From contig NZ_JBAKHX010000148.1 in the NCBI RefSeq assembly GCF_036906915.1, positions 1 to 9,657 on the forward strand: a stretch of 9,657 nucleotides of DNA, read 5' to 3'. The DNA is from Phytohabitans sp036906915 (GTDB lineage: Bacteria; Actinomycetota; Actinomycetes; Mycobacteriales; Micromonosporaceae). A program made the translations under genes and the position numbers. The notes below the pieces were generated by a model. The model was not told where the DNA came from, did no database searches, and saw only the letters and a list, made by a program, of their open reading frames with translations. This document shows, one piece after another, positions 1 to 6,945 of this stretch (its first letter is position 1; every line of letters starts with the position of its first letter).

Positions 1-39
1 CTCTACCGCTTCATCCAAACCAACGCCATCACCACTTGA
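1..39 (+). CDS. Possible C-terminal end of an upstream gene (partial)
   Basis: Frame 1 from the left edge reads LYRFIQTNAITT and then a TGA at 37-39. Only 12 residues are visible, so the family cannot be identified. A transposase or other protein tail is possible but unsupported. The inverted repeat starting 15 bases later would fit a terminator for such a gene. The same bases are also open in frames 2 and 3, so the call rests mainly on the stop codon being followed directly by a hairpin. Sequence to the left of the window would settle it. Confidence 0.25.
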   Translation, partial: LYRFIQTNAITT

Positions 40-53
40 CACAAGCCTTCACA

Positions 54-110
54 GATCAAGGGCGAACGCACGCGGAAAAGAGATCGAACCACGTGCGTTT
101 GCCCTTGATC
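54..110. repeat. Inverted repeat with 19-bp arms; possible terminator or dispersed palindromic element
   Basis: The left arm (54-72) and right arm (92-110) are reverse complements with one mismatch in 19 positions, separated by a 19-nt loop. Both arms carry the core GATCAAGGGC / GCCCTTGATC. There is no T-tract, which is common for actinobacterial terminators. It could terminate the gene ending at 39. It could also be a dispersed palindromic repeat, given that a GC-palindromic tandem array follows 12 bases later. The fold is directly visible; its role is inferred. Confidence 0.6.
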
Positions 111-121
111 GGCGGGGAGGA

Positions 122-256
122 AGGGCGCGCCGCAGCGCGCGAGGGGCCGGAGGGCGCGCCGCAGCGCGCGAAGGGCCGGAGGGCGCGCCGCAGCGCGCGA
201 AGGGCCGGGGGGACGCGCGGCGGCGCGAGGGCGAGCAGGGCGCGCCGCAGCGCGCG
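122..256. repeat. GC-palindromic 29-bp tandem repeat array
   Basis: Three consecutive 29-bp units lie at 122-150, 151-179 and 180-208. Units 2 and 3 are identical and unit 1 differs at one base. A degenerate stretch follows (209-236), then a 20-bp partial copy (237-256). Each unit contains GCGCGC-CGCA-GCGCGC, a 6-bp stem with a 4-nt loop, followed by a GGGCCGG-type spacer. The array is intergenic and the units abut without unique spacers, so it is not a CRISPR. It may be a mobile palindromic element that expanded by slippage. Confidence 0.8.
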
Positions 257-336
257 GGGGTGCGGGGCGGTGGGGGCGATAGGTTGGCGGGTGGGTGGGG
301 TGATGTGAGCCACAGTGGGGGTGCTCACGGACACTG
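257..336. other. G-rich non-coding stretch upstream of fadA
   Basis: No convincing gene is seen between 40 and 389. This part of that gap has several runs of three or more G on the plus strand (near 256-260, 264-267, 272-276, 289-291, 293-295, 297-300 and 316-321). It also has a 6-bp inverted repeat, GTGAGC (305-310) with GCTCAC (323-328). The G runs do not meet the strict four-tract, short-loop quadruplex rule because one loop is 12 nt. The short repeat could be a regulator site, but nothing else supports that. Confidence 0.4.
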
Positions 337-352
337 GTTACTGACGAGTAGC
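337..352. promoter_or_regulatory. Imperfect 16-bp palindrome, candidate operator for the fad operon
   Basis: GTTACT (337-342), a GACG spacer (343-346) and AGTAGC (347-352) form an inverted repeat with one mismatch between the arms. It lies 38 bases before the fadA start. It overlaps TAGCAT (349-354), the best -10-like hexamer in the region, although no good -35 box is found 16-19 bases upstream. Position and symmetry suit a dimeric repressor blocking the promoter. Actinobacterial beta-oxidation operons are often controlled by acyl-CoA-responsive TetR or GntR family repressors. Which regulator binds here is not known. Confidence 0.4.
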
Positions 353-375
353 ATCCGAGGGACAGCCAATCCCCA

Positions 376-383
376 CGAGGAGG
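376..383 (+). promoter_or_regulatory. Ribosome binding site of fadA
   Basis: CGAGGAGG lies six bases before the GTG at 390. It is the strongest Shine-Dalgarno sequence in the window and decides the GTG start of the thiolase. Confidence 0.75.
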
Positions 384-389
384 CCCGCC

Positions 390-1583
390 GTGCCCCGTGA
401 AGTCCGGGACGTCGTGTTCGTCGACGGCGTCCGCACCCCGTTCGGCAAGGCCGGGGGCTTGTATGCCAACACCCGCGCCGACGACCTGGTGATCCGCTGC
501 ATCCGCGAGCTGCTACGCCGCAACCCCCAGCTCCCGCCGGAGCGCGTCGATGAGGTGGCGATCGCCGCCACCACCCAGATCGGCGATCAGGGGCTGACGA
601 TCGGCCGCACGGCTGCGCTGCTCGCCGGCCTGCCCAAGACCGTGCCCGGCTACGCGATCGACCGGATGTGCGCGGGCGCCATGACCGCGGTCACGACGGT
701 CGCCGGGGGCATCGCGATGGGCGCGTACGACGTCGCGATCGCCGGTGGCGTCGAGCATATGGGCCGCCACCCGATGGGCGAGGGCGTCGACCCGAACCCA
801 CGCATCCTGACCGAGAAGCTGGTCGACCCGTCGGCGCTCGTCATGGGCCAGACGGCGGAGAACCTGCACGACCGCCTGCCGCACATCACCAAGGCCCGCG
901 CGGACGCGTTCGGCCTCGCGTCGCAGGAGAAGACCGCCAAGGCGTACGCGGACGGCAAGCTGCAGCAGGACCTCGTAACGGTGGCCGTGCGCGACCCGGA
1001 GGCCGGCTGGGGCCTCGCCACCGCCGACGAGGCGCCCCGCGAGACCAGCCTCGCGAAGCTCGCCACGCTGAAGACGCCGTTCCGCCCGCACGGCCGGGTG
1101 ACCGCGGGCAACTCGGCGGGCCTCAACGACGGCGCCACCGCCAGCGTCCTCGCCGCCGAAGACGTGGCCCGCGAGCTGGGCCTGCCGGTCGGGATGCGTC
1201 TGGTGTCGTACGGCTTCGTGGGTGTGGAGCCGGAGGTCATGGGGTACGGACCGATCCCGTCGACGGAGAAGGCGCTGCGGATCGCCGGACTGTCCATCGA
1301 GGACATCGGGCTGTTCGAGCTGAACGAGGCGTTCGCCGTGCAGGTGCTGGCGTTCCTCGACCACTTTGGCATCGCCGACGACGACCAGCGGGTCAACCCG
1401 TGGGGCGGCGCGATCGCGATCGGGCACCCGCTGGCGTCGTCCGGGGTACGGCTGATGACGCAGCTGTCCCGGCACTTCGCTGAGCACCCCGAGGTGCGGT
1501 ACGGCCTGACCGCCATGTGCATCGGCATCGGCATGGGCGGCACGGTCATCTGGGAGAACCCGCAGTGGGAGGGGCAGCGCTGA
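390..1583 (+). CDS. fadA: 3-ketoacyl-CoA thiolase (acetyl-CoA C-acyltransferase), FadA type
   Basis: This 397-residue cytoplasmic enzyme performs the last step of beta-oxidation, the CoA-dependent cleavage of 3-ketoacyl-CoA to acetyl-CoA and a shortened acyl-CoA. Length and motifs fit the thiolase family. The acyl-accepting nucleophile is Cys94 in DRMCAGAMTAV. The loop GGVEHMGRHPMGEGVDPNP (119-137) resembles that of FadA. GRVTAGNSAGLNDGA spans 235-249, NEAF spans 312-315, the catalytic His346 sits in GHPLASSG, and the second catalytic Cys377 sits in AMCIGIGMGG. Around the nucleophile the usual C-x-S-G is replaced by C-A-G-A, probably a subfamily feature. The GTG start is supported by the RBS and by the N-terminal VVFVDGVRTPFGK. 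The stop overlaps the fadB start in TGATG, implying translational coupling and a FadA-FadB complex. Classification is firm; chain-length preference is not readable. Confidence 0.95.
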   Translation: MPREVRDVVFVDGVRTPFGKAGGLYANTRADDLVIRCIRELLRRNPQLPPERVDEVAIAATTQIGDQGLTIGRTAALLAGLPKTVPGYAIDRMCAGAMTAVTTVAGGIAMGAYDVAIAGGVEHMGRHPMGEGVDPNPRILTEKLVDPSALVMGQTAENLHDRLPHITKARADAFGLASQEKTAKAYADGKLQQDLVTVAVRDPEAGWGLATADEAPRETSLAKLATLKTPFRPHGRVTAGNSAGLNDGATASVLAAEDVARELGLPVGMRLVSYGFVGVEPEVMGYGPIPSTEKALRIAGLSIEDIGLFELNEAFAVQVLAFLDHFGIADDDQRVNPWGGAIAIGHPLASSGVRLMTQLSRHFAEHPEVRYGLTAMCIGIGMGGTVIWENPQWEGQR

Positions 1584-3604
1584 TGGCGCACGAGGAAACC
1601 ACATACCACGAAGTGGTCACGAAGGCGCTGCTGCGCCTCATCGATGTACCCGGGCTCGACAAAAAAGCCGCACTGATCACATTGGACAATGGCTTCGACC
1701 ACAAGAAGCCCAACACGTTCGGCCCGGAGGGGCTCGCGAGCCTCGACACGGCCATCACCGAGGCCCTGAGCAAAGACCCGGCGTTCATCGCGGTCACCGG
1801 CAAGCCGTACATCTTCTGCGTGGGCGCGGATCTCACCGGCATGTCCGCCGTGACCGACCGCGAGCAGGCGCTTGAGGTTGGCCGGCTCGGACACCGCGTG
1901 TACGCGCGGCTGCGTGACAGCAGCGTGCCGACCTTCGCGTTCGTGAACGGCGCCGCCATGGGCGGCGGCCTCGAACTGGCCCTGCACTGCCACTACCGCA
2001 CGCTGTCCGGCGGCGCGGCGGCGCTCGCGCTGCCGGAGGTCCTGCTCGGCCTGATACCAGGTTGGGGCGGCACGCAGCTGCTGCCGAACCTGATCGGCAT
2101 CGCGCCCGCGGCGCAGGTGATCATCCAGAACCCGCTGACGCAGAACAAGATGCTCCGGCCCGCCCAGGCGGCCGAGATGGGCATCGCGGACATCCTGTTG
2201 GAGCCGGCGGACTTCCTGGAGCGCTCGCTGGAGTGGGCGGCCGGCGTGGTGCGCGGCGAGGTCACCGTGACCCGGCCGGAGGTCGACCGGGACATGTGGG
2301 ACGGCGTGCTGTTCTTCGCCCGCAAGACGCTCGACGACCGGCTGCACGGCGCGGTGCCGTCGGCGTACCGGGCGCTGGACCTGCTGGCTCTCGCCAAGGA
2401 CGCGCCGTTCGCGGAAGGCACCGCCGCCGAAGACGAGGCGCTCGCCGATCTCGCGCTGAGCGAGGAGTTGCGCAGCGGCCTGTACGCCTTCGACCTGGTG
2501 CAGCGGCGCGCCAAGCGTCCCGCCGGCGCGCCGTCTCCGGCCCTCGCCCGCGACATCACCAAGGTCGGCCTCGTGGGCGCCGGCCTGATGGCGGGCCAGA
2601 TCGCGTTGCTGTTCGCCCGGCGGCTGGAGGTACCGGTCGTACTGACCGACCTCGACCAGGCCCGGGTCGACAAGGGCGTCGCCTACGTGCACGGCGAGAT
2701 CGACAAGCTGGTCGCCAAGGGCCGGCTGGACGCGGGCAAGGCCGCCAAGCTGCGCGGTCTGATCAGCGGCTCGGTCGACAAGGGCGTGTTCGCCGACGCC
2801 GACCTGGTCGTGGAGGCGGTCTTCGAGGACCTGGGCGTGAAGAAGCAGGTCTGGGCCGAGGTCGAGAAGGTCGTCTCGCCGGAAACGGTGCTGGCGACCA
2901 ACACGTCGTCGCTGTCGATCAGCGCGCAGGCCGCCGACCTGGAGCACCCGGAGCGGGTGGTCGGGTTCCACTTCTTCAACCCGGTCGCGGTCATGCCGCT
3001 CCTGGAGATCGTCCGGGGTGAGCACACCGACGACGCCACCCTGGCGACGGCGTTCGCGGTCGGCAAGGCGCTGAAGAAGTCTTGCGTACTGGTCAAGGAC
3101 GCGCCGGCCTTCGTGGTGAACCGGCTGCTGACCCGCTTCCTCGGCGAGATCTTCGCGGCCGTGGACGAGGGCACCCCGCTCGACGTCGCCAACGAGGCAC
3201 TCGACCCGCTGGGCCTGCCAATGCGGCCGCTGCCACTGCTGCAGCTCGTCGGCCCGGCGGTGGCCTACCACGTGGGTGGCGTCCTGCACGGTGCGTTCCC
3301 GGACCGGTTCCCGGTCAGCGAGAATCTGCGCCGCCTCGCCGAGGCCGGAAAGCCACTCCTGGTCGACAACGAGGTCGACCGGGAGGTGGCGGCGCTGCTG
3401 GAGGTGGGTGATCAGCCGTCGACCGCCGAGCAGGTACGCCAGCGAGCGCTCGACGCGCTGGCCGTGGAGATCCGGCTCATGCTCGACGAAGGTGTCGTCG
3501 CCGAGGCGGCGGACATCGACCTGTGCCTGATCCTGGGCGCCGGCTGGCCGTTCCACCTGGGCGGCATCACCCCGTACCTGAAGCGGGCCGGCTACCTGAC
3601 CTGA
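1583..3604 (+). CDS. fadB: Bifunctional enoyl-CoA hydratase / 3-hydroxyacyl-CoA dehydrogenase, FadB type
   Basis: This 673-residue protein hydrates trans-2-enoyl-CoA and oxidises the L-3-hydroxyacyl-CoA with NAD+, feeding the FadA thiolase. Residues ~15-205 form the crotonase domain. Its catalytic glutamates are Glu131 in GGGLE and Glu152 in LPE, matching the two glutamates of E. coli FadB. Residues ~326-503 form the NAD-binding domain, with the dinucleotide loop VGAGLMAG (331-338) and TNTSS (439-443). The catalytic His463 (HFFNPV) and Glu475 (LLEIV) are 12 residues apart, as in E. coli FadB. Two C-terminal dehydrogenase domains follow (~505-605 and ~612-670). The ATG at 1583 is preferred over an upstream in-frame ATG at 1517 because GGGAGGGG (1567-1574) lies eight bases before it, the extra N-terminus would be low-complexity, and it gives the coupled TGATG junction. 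All catalytic residues are present. Confidence 0.95.
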   Translation: MAHEETTYHEVVTKALLRLIDVPGLDKKAALITLDNGFDHKKPNTFGPEGLASLDTAITEALSKDPAFIAVTGKPYIFCVGADLTGMSAVTDREQALEVGRLGHRVYARLRDSSVPTFAFVNGAAMGGGLELALHCHYRTLSGGAAALALPEVLLGLIPGWGGTQLLPNLIGIAPAAQVIIQNPLTQNKMLRPAQAAEMGIADILLEPADFLERSLEWAAGVVRGEVTVTRPEVDRDMWDGVLFFARKTLDDRLHGAVPSAYRALDLLALAKDAPFAEGTAAEDEALADLALSEELRSGLYAFDLVQRRAKRPAGAPSPALARDITKVGLVGAGLMAGQIALLFARRLEVPVVLTDLDQARVDKGVAYVHGEIDKLVAKGRLDAGKAAKLRGLISGSVDKGVFADADLVVEAVFEDLGVKKQVWAEVEKVVSPETVLATNTSSLSISAQAADLEHPERVVGFHFFNPVAVMPLLEIVRGEHTDDATLATAFAVGKALKKSCVLVKDAPAFVVNRLLTRFLGEIFAAVDEGTPLDVANEALDPLGLPMRPLPLLQLVGPAVAYHVGGVLHGAFPDRFPVSENLRRLAEAGKPLLVDNEVDREVAALLEVGDQPSTAEQVRQRALDALAVEIRLMLDEGVVAEAADIDLCLILGAGWPFHLGGITPYLKRAGYLT

Positions 3605-3619
3605 CCCCCATACCTCTAA

Positions 3620-3673
3620 GTGATCAGGGCGTCCTCGATGTCGTAGCTACGACTTGGAGGACGCCCTGATCAC
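3620..3673. terminator. Bidirectional hairpin terminator between convergent operons
   Basis: Arms 3620-3636 and 3657-3673 are perfect 17-bp reverse complements. The 20-nt loop itself holds a perfect 14-bp palindrome (3640-3653), so the whole element can fold into one long, nearly continuous hairpin. It starts 16 bases after the fadB stop. Its right arm contains the stop codon of the convergent histidine kinase (3670-3672). No real T-tract follows on either strand, as is usual for terminators in GC-rich actinobacteria. Position between converging genes supports termination in both directions. Confidence 0.8.
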
Positions 3674-4878
3674 GAGGACTGCTTCACGGCCGCGGTCGCG
3701 GCCACCACGGGAGTGGTGTGGCCCGCGGGCAGCGTGACGGTGACCTCCAAGCCGCCGCCCGGCTGGGCGGCGGCCGTCACCGTGCCGCCGTGCGCGTCGC
3801 ACACCGCCCGCACGATCGACAGGCCCAGGCCGGAGCCGCGCGCGCCCGTACGCTCCCGCCCGCCACGGCGGAACGGCTCGAAGAGGCCCGGCACATCCGC
3901 CTGGTCGACCTCGAAGCCGGTGTTGCCCACCACGAGCCAGGCGGCCGCCGCGTCCGAACCGGTGCGCGCCCACACCTTGCCGTGCAGGTGGTTGTAGCGG
4001 ATCGCGTTTTCGATCAGGTTGCCCGCGAGCCGGTCGAGCAGGCTCGGGTCGCCGACGACGGGCGCGGGCTTCAGCGACGTCGTAACGGTGAGCTTGAGGC
4101 GGTCGGCCTCTCCCCGTACCGCCGACAGCGCGTTGGTCGCGGCGGTGGCCATGTCGGTGGGCACCTTGCGGACCAGCCGCCGTCCCGACTGGGCCTCGCT
4201 GCGCGCCAGCACCAGCAGCGCGTCGACGAGCCCGTTGGCGCGCTCGGACGCGTCCCGCACGACGGTGGCCATCCGCCGGAACTCGGCCACGTCGGCCTCG
4301 TCGTCGGCCAGCGTCACGTCGATCTCGGTGCGCATGACGGCGAGCGGGGTGCGCAGCTCGTGCGACGCGTTGGCGACGAACCGTTTCTGCGCCTCGAAAG
4401 ACTCGCCCAACCGGTCGAGCATCGCGTCGAACGTGCCGGCCAGCTCGGCCACCTCGTCGTCCGCCCCCGAGTACCGGATGCGCTGGTCGAGCGTCTCCTC
4501 GCTGAGCCGCTGCGCCATCGAGGTGACCCGGTGCAGCGGGCGCAGCGCCCGGCCCGCCACCGCGTACGCCCCGGCGACCCCGACGATGCTGATCGCCAGC
4601 AGCGCGACGAGACCCTTGGCGAGCAGCTCCTGCGACGCCGAGTCGACCACCTGCTCCTGCCAGTCGCGGGCGTCGAGCGACCGGCCGTCGGCCAGTTCGA
4701 CGGTGGTGCCGGTGCGCAGCTCGTCGGCCGGGCGTAACGCGTCACCGACGAGCAGCCAGGCGAGCATCACCAGGATCGCGCCCGCCCCGACCAGCAGTAC
4801 GCCGTTGAGCAGCGTGAGACGGAGCCGGAGCGTCGGTCTGAGCCGGTGCCGGCCCGGCCGTCCAGAGTAGATGGTCAT
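3670..4878 (-). CDS. Sensor histidine kinase of a CutS-like two-component system
   Basis: This 402-residue membrane kinase should autophosphorylate and pass phosphate to the adjacent regulator. The order is TM1 (~22-44), a short extracytoplasmic sensor of about 40 residues (~45-87), TM2 (~88-109), a HAMP-like region (~110-162), and an H-box FVANASHELRTPL with phospho-acceptor His173. The ATPase domain follows, with an N-box NLIENAIRYN (287-296) and a G2 box GSGLGLSIV (348-356). The G1 box is VGNTGFEV (317-324), with Asn where many kinases have Asp. The sensor loop has no cysteine; the only Cys in the protein is Cys360. Start ATG 4878 lies 19 nt after the regulator stop, with only a weak RBS. 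The pair resembles Streptomyces CutRS by its regulator, but the stimulus is unknown. The 3' end lies inside the terminator hairpin. Confidence 0.93.
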   Translation of the reverse strand: MTIYSGRPGRHRLRPTLRLRLTLLNGVLLVGAGAILVMLAWLLVGDALRPADELRTGTTVELADGRSLDARDWQEQVVDSASQELLAKGLVALLAISIVGVAGAYAVAGRALRPLHRVTSMAQRLSEETLDQRIRYSGADDEVAELAGTFDAMLDRLGESFEAQKRFVANASHELRTPLAVMRTEIDVTLADDEADVAEFRRMATVVRDASERANGLVDALLVLARSEAQSGRRLVRKVPTDMATAATNALSAVRGEADRLKLTVTTSLKPAPVVGDPSLLDRLAGNLIENAIRYNHLHGKVWARTGSDAAAAWLVVGNTGFEVDQADVPGLFEPFRRGGRERTGARGSGLGLSIVRAVCDAHGGTVTAAAQPGGGLEVTVTLPAGHTTPVVAATAAVKQSS

Positions 4879-4897
4879 GCGCCGCCAGCTAGCACAG

Positions 4898-5557
4898 TCA
4901 TATCGTCACCCGGTATCCCGCGCCCACGACCGTTTCGATCAACGGCGGGTCGCCGATCTTCTTGCGGAGGGTCATCACCGTCACCCGGACGGTTGTGGTG
5001 AACGGGTCGGTGTTCGCGTCCCAGACCCGCTCCAGCAGCTCCTCGCTCGACACCACACCGCCGCGCGCCTTGAGCAGCTCCTCCAGCACGCCGAACTCCT
5101 TGCGGGTCAGATCGACCGGTTCGCCGGCACGGGTGACCACCCGCTTGGCCGGGTCGAGGATCAGGTCGGCGACCGCGAGCACCGGCGGCGCGGCCGGGGT
5201 AGCCCGCCGGCCCAGCGCCTGCACCCGGGCCACCAGCTCGTCGAACGCGAACGGCTTCGGCAGGTAGTCGTCGGCACCGAGCTGGAGCCCTTCGACCCGC
5301 TCGGCGACGGTGCCGCTCGCGGTCAGCATCAGTACCCGCGTCAGTGCTCCCGACGAGACCAGGTCGGCGCAGATCTGGTCGCCGTGCACGCCCGGCAGGT
5401 CGCGGTCGAGCACGACCACGTCGTACCGGGTGACGAACGCCATCTCGTGGCCGACCGAGCCGTCGTACGCGACGTCGACCGCCATGCCCTGCCGGCGCAG
5501 GCCCCGCACGATCGCGTCGGCCAGATTTTGCTCGTCCTCGACCACCAGAACCCGCAT
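4898..5557 (-). CDS. OmpR/PhoB-family response regulator, CutR-like
   Basis: This 219-residue cytoplasmic regulator has a receiver domain (1-~115) followed by a winged-helix DNA-binding domain (~128-219). Receiver residues are intact: Glu7-Asp8 acidic pair, phospho-acceptor Asp51 in VVLDRDLPG, Thr79 in LTA, and Lys101 in PKPF. The effector has the typical LTRKEFGVLEELL helix and ends in VGAGYRVTI, the usual closing hairpin of the OmpR family. LDRDLPGVHGD, GADDYLPKPFAF and NTDPFTTTVRVTVMTLRKK look, from memory, very like Streptomyces CutR; an alignment was not possible here. Start ATG 5557 is backed by GGGAGGTGG seven bases upstream. The kinase follows 19 nt later. Upstream, 59 nt separate it from a beta-propeller gene on the same strand, so it may be cotranscribed with the propellers or use its own promoter. 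Confidence 0.95.
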   Translation of the reverse strand: MRVLVVEDEQNLADAIVRGLRRQGMAVDVAYDGSVGHEMAFVTRYDVVVLDRDLPGVHGDQICADLVSSGALTRVLMLTASGTVAERVEGLQLGADDYLPKPFAFDELVARVQALGRRATPAAPPVLAVADLILDPAKRVVTRAGEPVDLTRKEFGVLEELLKARGGVVSSEELLERVWDANTDPFTTTVRVTVMTLRKKIGDPPLIETVVGAGYRVTI

Positions 5558-5564
5558 TCCCGGT

Positions 5565-5573
5565 CCACCTCCC
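5565..5573 (-). promoter_or_regulatory. Ribosome binding site of the response regulator
   Basis: On the minus strand GGGAGGTGG ends seven bases before the ATG at 5557. It is strong, unlike the weak sites before the kinase and the first and third propeller genes. Confidence 0.7.
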
Positions 5574-5595
5574 GTGACAGCCTCCGCCTAGAGCT

Positions 5596-5611
5596 GTTAA
5601 GCCCGCGTGAG
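5596..5611 (-). promoter_or_regulatory. Possible response-regulator direct repeat upstream of the regulator gene
   Basis: On the minus strand CTCAC (5607-5611) and TTAAC (5596-5600) occur with an 11-bp period, in the 59-nt gap before the regulator gene. OmpR-family regulators typically bind two half-sites one helical turn apart, so this could be an autoregulatory site. An overlapping imperfect inverted repeat, TTAAGCC (5597-5603) with GGCTAAA (5615-5621), might instead be a weak terminator. The half-sites agree at only three of five bases, so this is tentative. Confidence 0.2.
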
Positions 5612-5616
5612 AAAGG

Positions 5617-6945
5617 CTAAAGCCGCCACACCCCGACGGAGGCATCCAGCCGGCGGCACAGGATCGCGTCGGCCCGGGCTTCGCAGTCGCCGGTGATGTC
5701 GGCGGCCGCCTGGATGACCCGCACCGACAGCGTCGCCGGGTCGAGCCAGGCGAACCAGGCCCGCAACGTGTTCAGGTCGATGCGTACGCCGAGCAGCCGG
5801 CCGTCGGCGTGGGGCGGCCCGAGCGGCGTCCACTCGCCGAGCACGCCGAGCTGGCGCCCCGTTTCCGGGTCGGCCACGACGAGCGGACCCCGGCCGGGCC
5901 GGCGGTCGGTCTGGTTGACCACTAGACGGTCACCCGCGCGGCGCGGGTTCGACCAGCCCGGCTTCGCCCAGCGGGTGTGGCCGGTGGCCGGGTCGAGCAC
6001 GCGTACGCCGCCGAGGCGCGACAGCACGCACAGCGTCGCGCCACAGTCGGTCGACACGAACTCGGTGGACGGGTCGACCTCGACACTCCACCGCCGATCC
6101 AGCTGCTCCAGCCCGTACGCGGTCACCACCTTGCGGTCCTGGCGCACCAGGAGCAGGTCACCGGCGATCTGAACGTACCGGGAGGGCTCGGCCGGGCGGC
6201 GCGGCGGCAGCAGCCCGTCGGCCGCGGCGACCAGGTGGCCGTGCTCCAGCTCCCGCACCTCGACCCGCCCGGACGGCAGGAGCGTCGCCACCCGCACCGG
6301 CCGCTGGTTGTCGTACCGGTACGCCAGCCAGCCTCCCACCGGTACCCGATAGGACCAGCGGACGGCGGCCGTGCCCGGCTCGACGGCCTCGAGCGCCTCG
6401 CGCCCGGTGCCGGCGGCGGGCACGCCGTTCGGCGCGGTCCACAGCATGACGTTGCCGCGTCCCGGCGTAACGCCCTCGAACTGGGCCCGCCGCCGCCACA
6501 TCACCCGCCCGGTGTCCTCGGCGACGGCGACGGTCTCGACCGACTCGAGCAGGTTCGGATGGGTGCTCACCAGCATCTGTCCACCCGCCGCGCCGACGCC
6601 ACGCACCGCGCCGGTGATCGGCAGCGGCGCGCGCCACCGTAGCCGCGCGTCCGGCAGCCCGTAGGCGGCGATGCTGCGCGTCCCGGCCGGCCGGCCGTGG
6701 CTGCCGTCGATCACGTAGTAGCGGTCGCCCTCGCCGAACGCCACGTCGCCAAGCGAAGCGGGAATCGTCGCCTCGGTGAGCGGATGCGGCAGCGGCGCCG
6801 CGGCGCACAGCGTCACGCCCAGGGTGGCCGTCCCGACGAGGGCGGCGAACCACCGTCGCGACGACGGTGACCAGGCCCGCTCGGGCATGGGTTCGGGCGG
6901 CTGCTGCCGCGCCTCTCCCAACTCGATGATGCCGGTGCCGGTCAC
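5617..6945 (-). CDS. Membrane-anchored PQQ-type beta-propeller protein (paralogue 1, last of three)
   Basis: This 442-residue protein has an N-terminal cytoplasmic tail with GIIELGEAR (5-13), one membrane segment (~32-50), then an exported propeller. Seven motifs of the A-x-D-x-x-T-G-x-x-x-W type can be traced at about 94, 140, 187, 230, 276, 316 and 357, the clearest being VLDPATGHTRW (316-326). Cys301/Cys306 and Cys421/Cys430 match pairs in its two neighbours. No quinoprotein dehydrogenase residues are recognisable, so a BamB-like binding or scaffold role is more likely than catalysis. The frame is open 116 codons further upstream into the neighbour. The GTG at 6945 is chosen because it aligns the N-terminal motif with the other two paralogues and gives a GTGA overlap with the preceding stop, implying translational coupling. 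Function and ligand are unknown. Confidence 0.85.
   Translation of the reverse strand: MTGTGIIELGEARQQPPEPMPERAWSPSSRRWFAALVGTATLGVTLCAAAPLPHPLTEATIPASLGDVAFGEGDRYYVIDGSHGRPAGTRSIAAYGLPDARLRWRAPLPITGAVRGVGAAGGQMLVSTHPNLLESVETVAVAEDTGRVMWRRRAQFEGVTPGRGNVMLWTAPNGVPAAGTGREALEAVEPGTAAVRWSYRVPVGGWLAYRYDNQRPVRVATLLPSGRVEVRELEHGHLVAAADGLLPPRRPAEPSRYVQIAGDLLLVRQDRKVVTAYGLEQLDRRWSVEVDPSTEFVSTDCGATLCVLSRLGGVRVLDPATGHTRWAKPGWSNPRRAGDRLVVNQTDRRPGRGPLVVADPETGRQLGVLGEWTPLGPPHADGRLLGVRIDLNTLRAWFAWLDPATLSVRVIQAAADITGDCEARADAILCRRLDASVGVWRL

Noticed and set aside
1..39. Naming the left-edge fragment as a transposase
   Set aside because: Twelve residues are too few to support any family; it is kept only as a possible partial gene.
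122..256. CRISPR-like array
   Set aside because: The units are directly abutting with no unique spacers, and no cas gene is nearby.
36..308. Open frames on both strands through the GC repeat array
   Set aside because: The translations are Arg/Ala/Gly low-complexity copies of the repeat, with no start signal. The DNA repeat explains them.
1517..1582. Longer FadB starting at the ATG at 1517
   Set aside because: The additional residues overlap the thiolase C-terminus and are His/Arg/Gly-rich. The ATG at 1583 has a proper RBS and a coupled stop-start junction.
650..3556. A 968-codon open frame on the minus strand across fadA and fadB
   Set aside because: It is antisense to two well-supported enzymes, rich in Arg, Gln, His and Val with no domain motif, and is explained by high third-position GC leaving the opposite strand free of stops.
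3718..4870. Plus-strand open frames over the histidine kinase
   Set aside because: They are shadow frames opposite a kinase with all its conserved boxes, and they contain no recognisable domain.
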